From: Chryseobacterium sp. G0162
GTDB taxonomy: Bacteria; Bacteroidota; Bacteroidia; Flavobacteriales; Weeksellaceae
Direction: 5' to 3'
DNA length: 64,000 nucleotides
Assembly: GCF_003815715.1 (NCBI RefSeq)
Contig: NZ_CP033922.1
Coordinates: 1,377,001-1,441,000, forward strand
In this document: one piece after another, positions 62,167-64,000 of the stretch
Position numbering within the stretch: the stretch's first letter is position 1
Layout of the letters: the number at the start of each line of letters is the position of its first letter
Position numbers and translations under genes: made by a program
Notes under the pieces: model-generated
Seen by the model: only the letters and a program-made list of their open reading frames with translations
What the model was told of the DNA's origin: nothing
Databases searched by the model: none

Positions 62167-63570
62167 ATGACAGAAACAAGCCCTCAACAGGTATCCATAA
62201 AGAAAATTCTCCCATTGATTCTGGCCACTGCTATTTTCATGCAAATGCTGGATTCAACCATCCTGAATACTTCTTTACCCTCCATTGCAAAAGATCTTCA
62301 CGAATCTCCGCTGAACATGCAAAATGCCATCATCAGTTATGTATTGACCTTAGCGGTTTTCATGCCTGCAAGTGGATTTTTGGCAGACCGCTTCGGAACT
62401 AAAAAAGTATTCATTTTCTCGTTGGTATTATTCAGTTTGGGTTCTTTGTTTTGTTCTTTATCCCAAAATCTCACTCATCTTGTTATTTCAAGGGTTATTC
62501 AGGGAGTCGGAGGAAGTCTGATGACTCCGGTTGGAAAGCTAGCGCTCATTAAAACCTTTGATAAGAGTGAATTACTTAAGGCAATGAACTTTGCAATTAT
62601 CCCTGCACTTATCGGGCCAGTTCTTGGACCATTAGTAGGAGGTTACATGGTTGATTACCTGTCCTGGCACTGGATATTCCTCATCAATATTCCGATTGGT
62701 TTTTTAGGAATTATTTTAGGATTAAAATTTATGCCTGATTATAAATCTGATGATGTTGATTTTGACTTTAAAGGATTCTTAATCTTTGCAGCCGCCTCTC
62801 TCCTGCTTTCCATTTCATTAGAACTTTTTGGGAATATGCAGAATATTACCCCGGTCCTCATTGTATTTATCCTTGGATTCCTGTTTCTTTATTATTACTA
62901 TAAACATGCAAAAAAAGAAGGGCATCCTATTTTTCCTCTCAACCTGTTTCAGGTCAGAACTTTTAGGGTGGGAATTGTAGGAAATCTGGCTACAAGACTA
63001 GGAATCAGTTCAGTTCCATTATTGCTTCCGCTTATGATTCAGATTGCTTATAAACAATCTGCTGTAACTTCAGGATGGATCATTGCTCCGATGGCGCTGA
63101 CGGCTATATTCGGGAAATCATCTGTTATTAAAATTCTGGATAAATATGGTTACCGACAAACATTAATGGTCAATACTTTTATCATTGGAACCCTGATCTG
63201 TATGCTGGCTATTCCAAATATTCACACTTCGTTATATTGGTTTGTTCCTATTATTGCAGTATTGGGATTTTTCAACTCTATTCAGTTCACTTCTATGAAT
63301 ACAATTTCCATTGCTGATCTCCGGAATTTTCAGACCAGTAGTGGCAACTCTTTAATATCTGTTAATCAGCAGCTCGCCATCGGTTTCGGAATTGCCTTTG
63401 GATTGATTGTTTTAAAAATATTTGAAAACTCTGACCTCATCAAAGGGGAAACGCATAATGCTTTCCGGTATACTTTTCTTACTGTAGGAATATTAACAAT
63501 TCTATCAGGTTTTGTGTTTAGAAGGTTACACATTTCGGATGGAAAGAATATGAAATCTAAGGAAGACTAA
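62167..63570 (+). CDS. DHA2-family MFS drug transporter (EmrB-like)
   Basis: A 467-residue inner-membrane transporter with about 14 helices. Motif D1 is LDSTILNTSLPSIAKDL, motif A is GFLADRFGTKKVF, and motif C is PALIGPVLGPLVGGYMVDY. Members export drugs or dyes with the proton gradient. No EmrA-type adaptor gene lies beside it. A weak hairpin (63573-63602) follows. Confidence 0.92.
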   Translation: MTETSPQQVSIKKILPLILATAIFMQMLDSTILNTSLPSIAKDLHESPLNMQNAIISYVLTLAVFMPASGFLADRFGTKKVFIFSLVLFSLGSLFCSLSQNLTHLVISRVIQGVGGSLMTPVGKLALIKTFDKSELLKAMNFAIIPALIGPVLGPLVGGYMVDYLSWHWIFLINIPIGFLGIILGLKFMPDYKSDDVDFDFKGFLIFAAASLLLSISLELFGNMQNITPVLIVFILGFLFLYYYYKHAKKEGHPIFPLNLFQVRTFRVGIVGNLATRLGISSVPLLLPLMIQIAYKQSAVTSGWIIAPMALTAIFGKSSVIKILDKYGYRQTLMVNTFIIGTLICMLAIPNIHTSLYWFVPIIAVLGFFNSIQFTSMNTISIADLRNFQTSSGNSLISVNQQLAIGFGIAFGLIVLKIFENSDLIKGETHNAFRYTFLTVGILTILSGFVFRRLHISDGKNMKSKED

Positions 63571-63572
63571 TT

Positions 63573-63602
63573 AAGGTTTTATTAGCTTTATCAACCTTTT
63601 TA
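63573..63602 (+). terminator. weak terminator after the MFS gene
   Basis: AAGGTT and AACCTT pair over a 14-base loop with a short T run. Confidence 0.45.
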
Positions 63603-63695
63603 CAATCTCCCTTTTCCTACTATACGAACTTATCACAGGTCAATGCATTTGCTTTATAAGTATGGTATTTTTGTTTACATAAAATCAACAATATT

Positions 63696-64000
63696 ATGAC
63701 AACTAAAAAAGTAGAAATAGTAGTATCTCCAAGACCTGCACACTTTGTAGGTGACGGTTTTAGAGTTCATAATTTTATTCCTGGTGTACAAGGATTAGAT
63801 ATGAAAAGAATGGATCCGTTCATTATGCTTGATTATAATTCAAAATTTCATTTCAATGGTTCTGAAAGACCAAGAGGTGTAGGAGTTCATCCGCACAGAG
63901 GTTTTGAAACCGTAACCATAGCTTATAGCGGCAAAGTAGAACATCATGACAGTGCTGGAGGCGGTGGTATTATCGGAGAAGGTGATGTACAATGGATGAC
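63696..64000 (+). CDS. pirin family protein, cut by the window end
   Basis: The first 101 residues of a pirin-like bicupin are present: RPAHFVGDGFRVHNFIPG, MDPFIMLDYNSKFHFNG and the cupin core GVGVHPHRGFETVTIAYSGKVEHHDSAGG, here spread over the metal site with its His residues. Pirins bind iron and some have quercetinase activity. A -7 element TATTTTTG lies at 63666-63673. The C-terminus is outside the window. Confidence 0.93.
   Translation, partial: MTTKKVEIVVSPRPAHFVGDGFRVHNFIPGVQGLDMKRMDPFIMLDYNSKFHFNGSERPRGVGVHPHRGFETVTIAYSGKVEHHDSAGGGGIIGEGDVQWM

Overview
The window looks like a chromosomal segment of a Flavobacteriia member of the Bacteroidota, most like Chryseobacterium or a close Weeksellaceae relative. 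The grounds are AT-rich DNA, the Bacteroidota promoter form (TTG about 19-21 bases before TAnnTTTG), two TonB-dependent receptors, many lipoproteins with a Cys lipobox, and flavobacterial families (HipA_2 plus DUF3037, DUF3108, tandem M16 peptidases). This assignment is by recognition, not by a search. No rRNA, tRNA, CRISPR array, prophage or transposase gene was found. Most of the window is housekeeping and catabolic; the unusual material lies between genes.

Layout. 1-7.6 kb: a LysR regulator, a phosphoesterase and a five-gene redox operon (quinone reductase, SDR, ABM monooxygenase, DJ-1/PfpI protein, aldo-keto reductase), then a Crp-DoxX-AhpD-like gene set and DUF1304. 7.6-11.1 kb: a glycine betaine/proline ABC importer behind a long structured leader. 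11.1-13.1 kb: an HxlR regulator divergent from a quinone oxidoreductase-cupin pair, with a palindromic operator candidate. 13.1-13.5 kb: an intergenic cluster of inverted repeats. 13.5-16 kb: a TonB receptor-thioredoxin pair whose promoter lies in a perfect palindrome. 16.1-26 kb: tyrosine catabolism (homogentisate dioxygenase, HPPD, fumarylacetoacetase), two CoA-transferases and a flavin reductase. A decayed GxxExxY-nuclease element with perfect 20-bp terminal inverted repeats interrupts this region. 26-30.5 kb: lipoproteins, hydrolases and a HipA-like kinase/DUF3037 pair. 30.6-35.6 kb: CstA, then a TPP riboswitch driving thiM-thiE-thiD-tenA. 35.7-46.9 kb: a second TonB receptor, a UvrD/PcrA helicase, two M16 peptidases, SecG, a glycosyltransferase and RecR. 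47-64 kb: mixed housekeeping genes (PepD, LOG protein, ferredoxin and reductase, PheS, YceI, an ABC ATPase, PhnA, an RsmB-type methyltransferase, AsnB, a DHA2 transporter) and the start of a pirin gene.

Working together. Homogentisate dioxygenase, HPPD and fumarylacetoacetase make most of a route from tyrosine to fumarate and acetoacetate; the CoA-transferases could activate the product acids. No maleylacetoacetate isomerase is present in the window. The thi operon salvages hydroxyethylthiazole and pyrimidine under TPP control. The redox operon near the left end probably answers to the neighbouring LysR, because a 13-base word is shared by both promoters.

The most interesting signal is a group of palindromic intergenic elements (about 5.6, 13.1-13.4, 24.6-25.1, 41.1 and 61.0 kb). 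Several have arms built from an 8-10 base word beginning CAC, repeated two or three times. One of them encloses a GxxExxY (PD-(D/E)XK-like) gene that appears to have lost its start codon, its frame and a catalytic Asp. This suggests a family of nuclease-associated palindromic mobile elements with derivatives that carry no gene. Two possible small RNAs or structured leaders (7.8-8.15 kb and 56.4-56.5 kb) also deserve a look.
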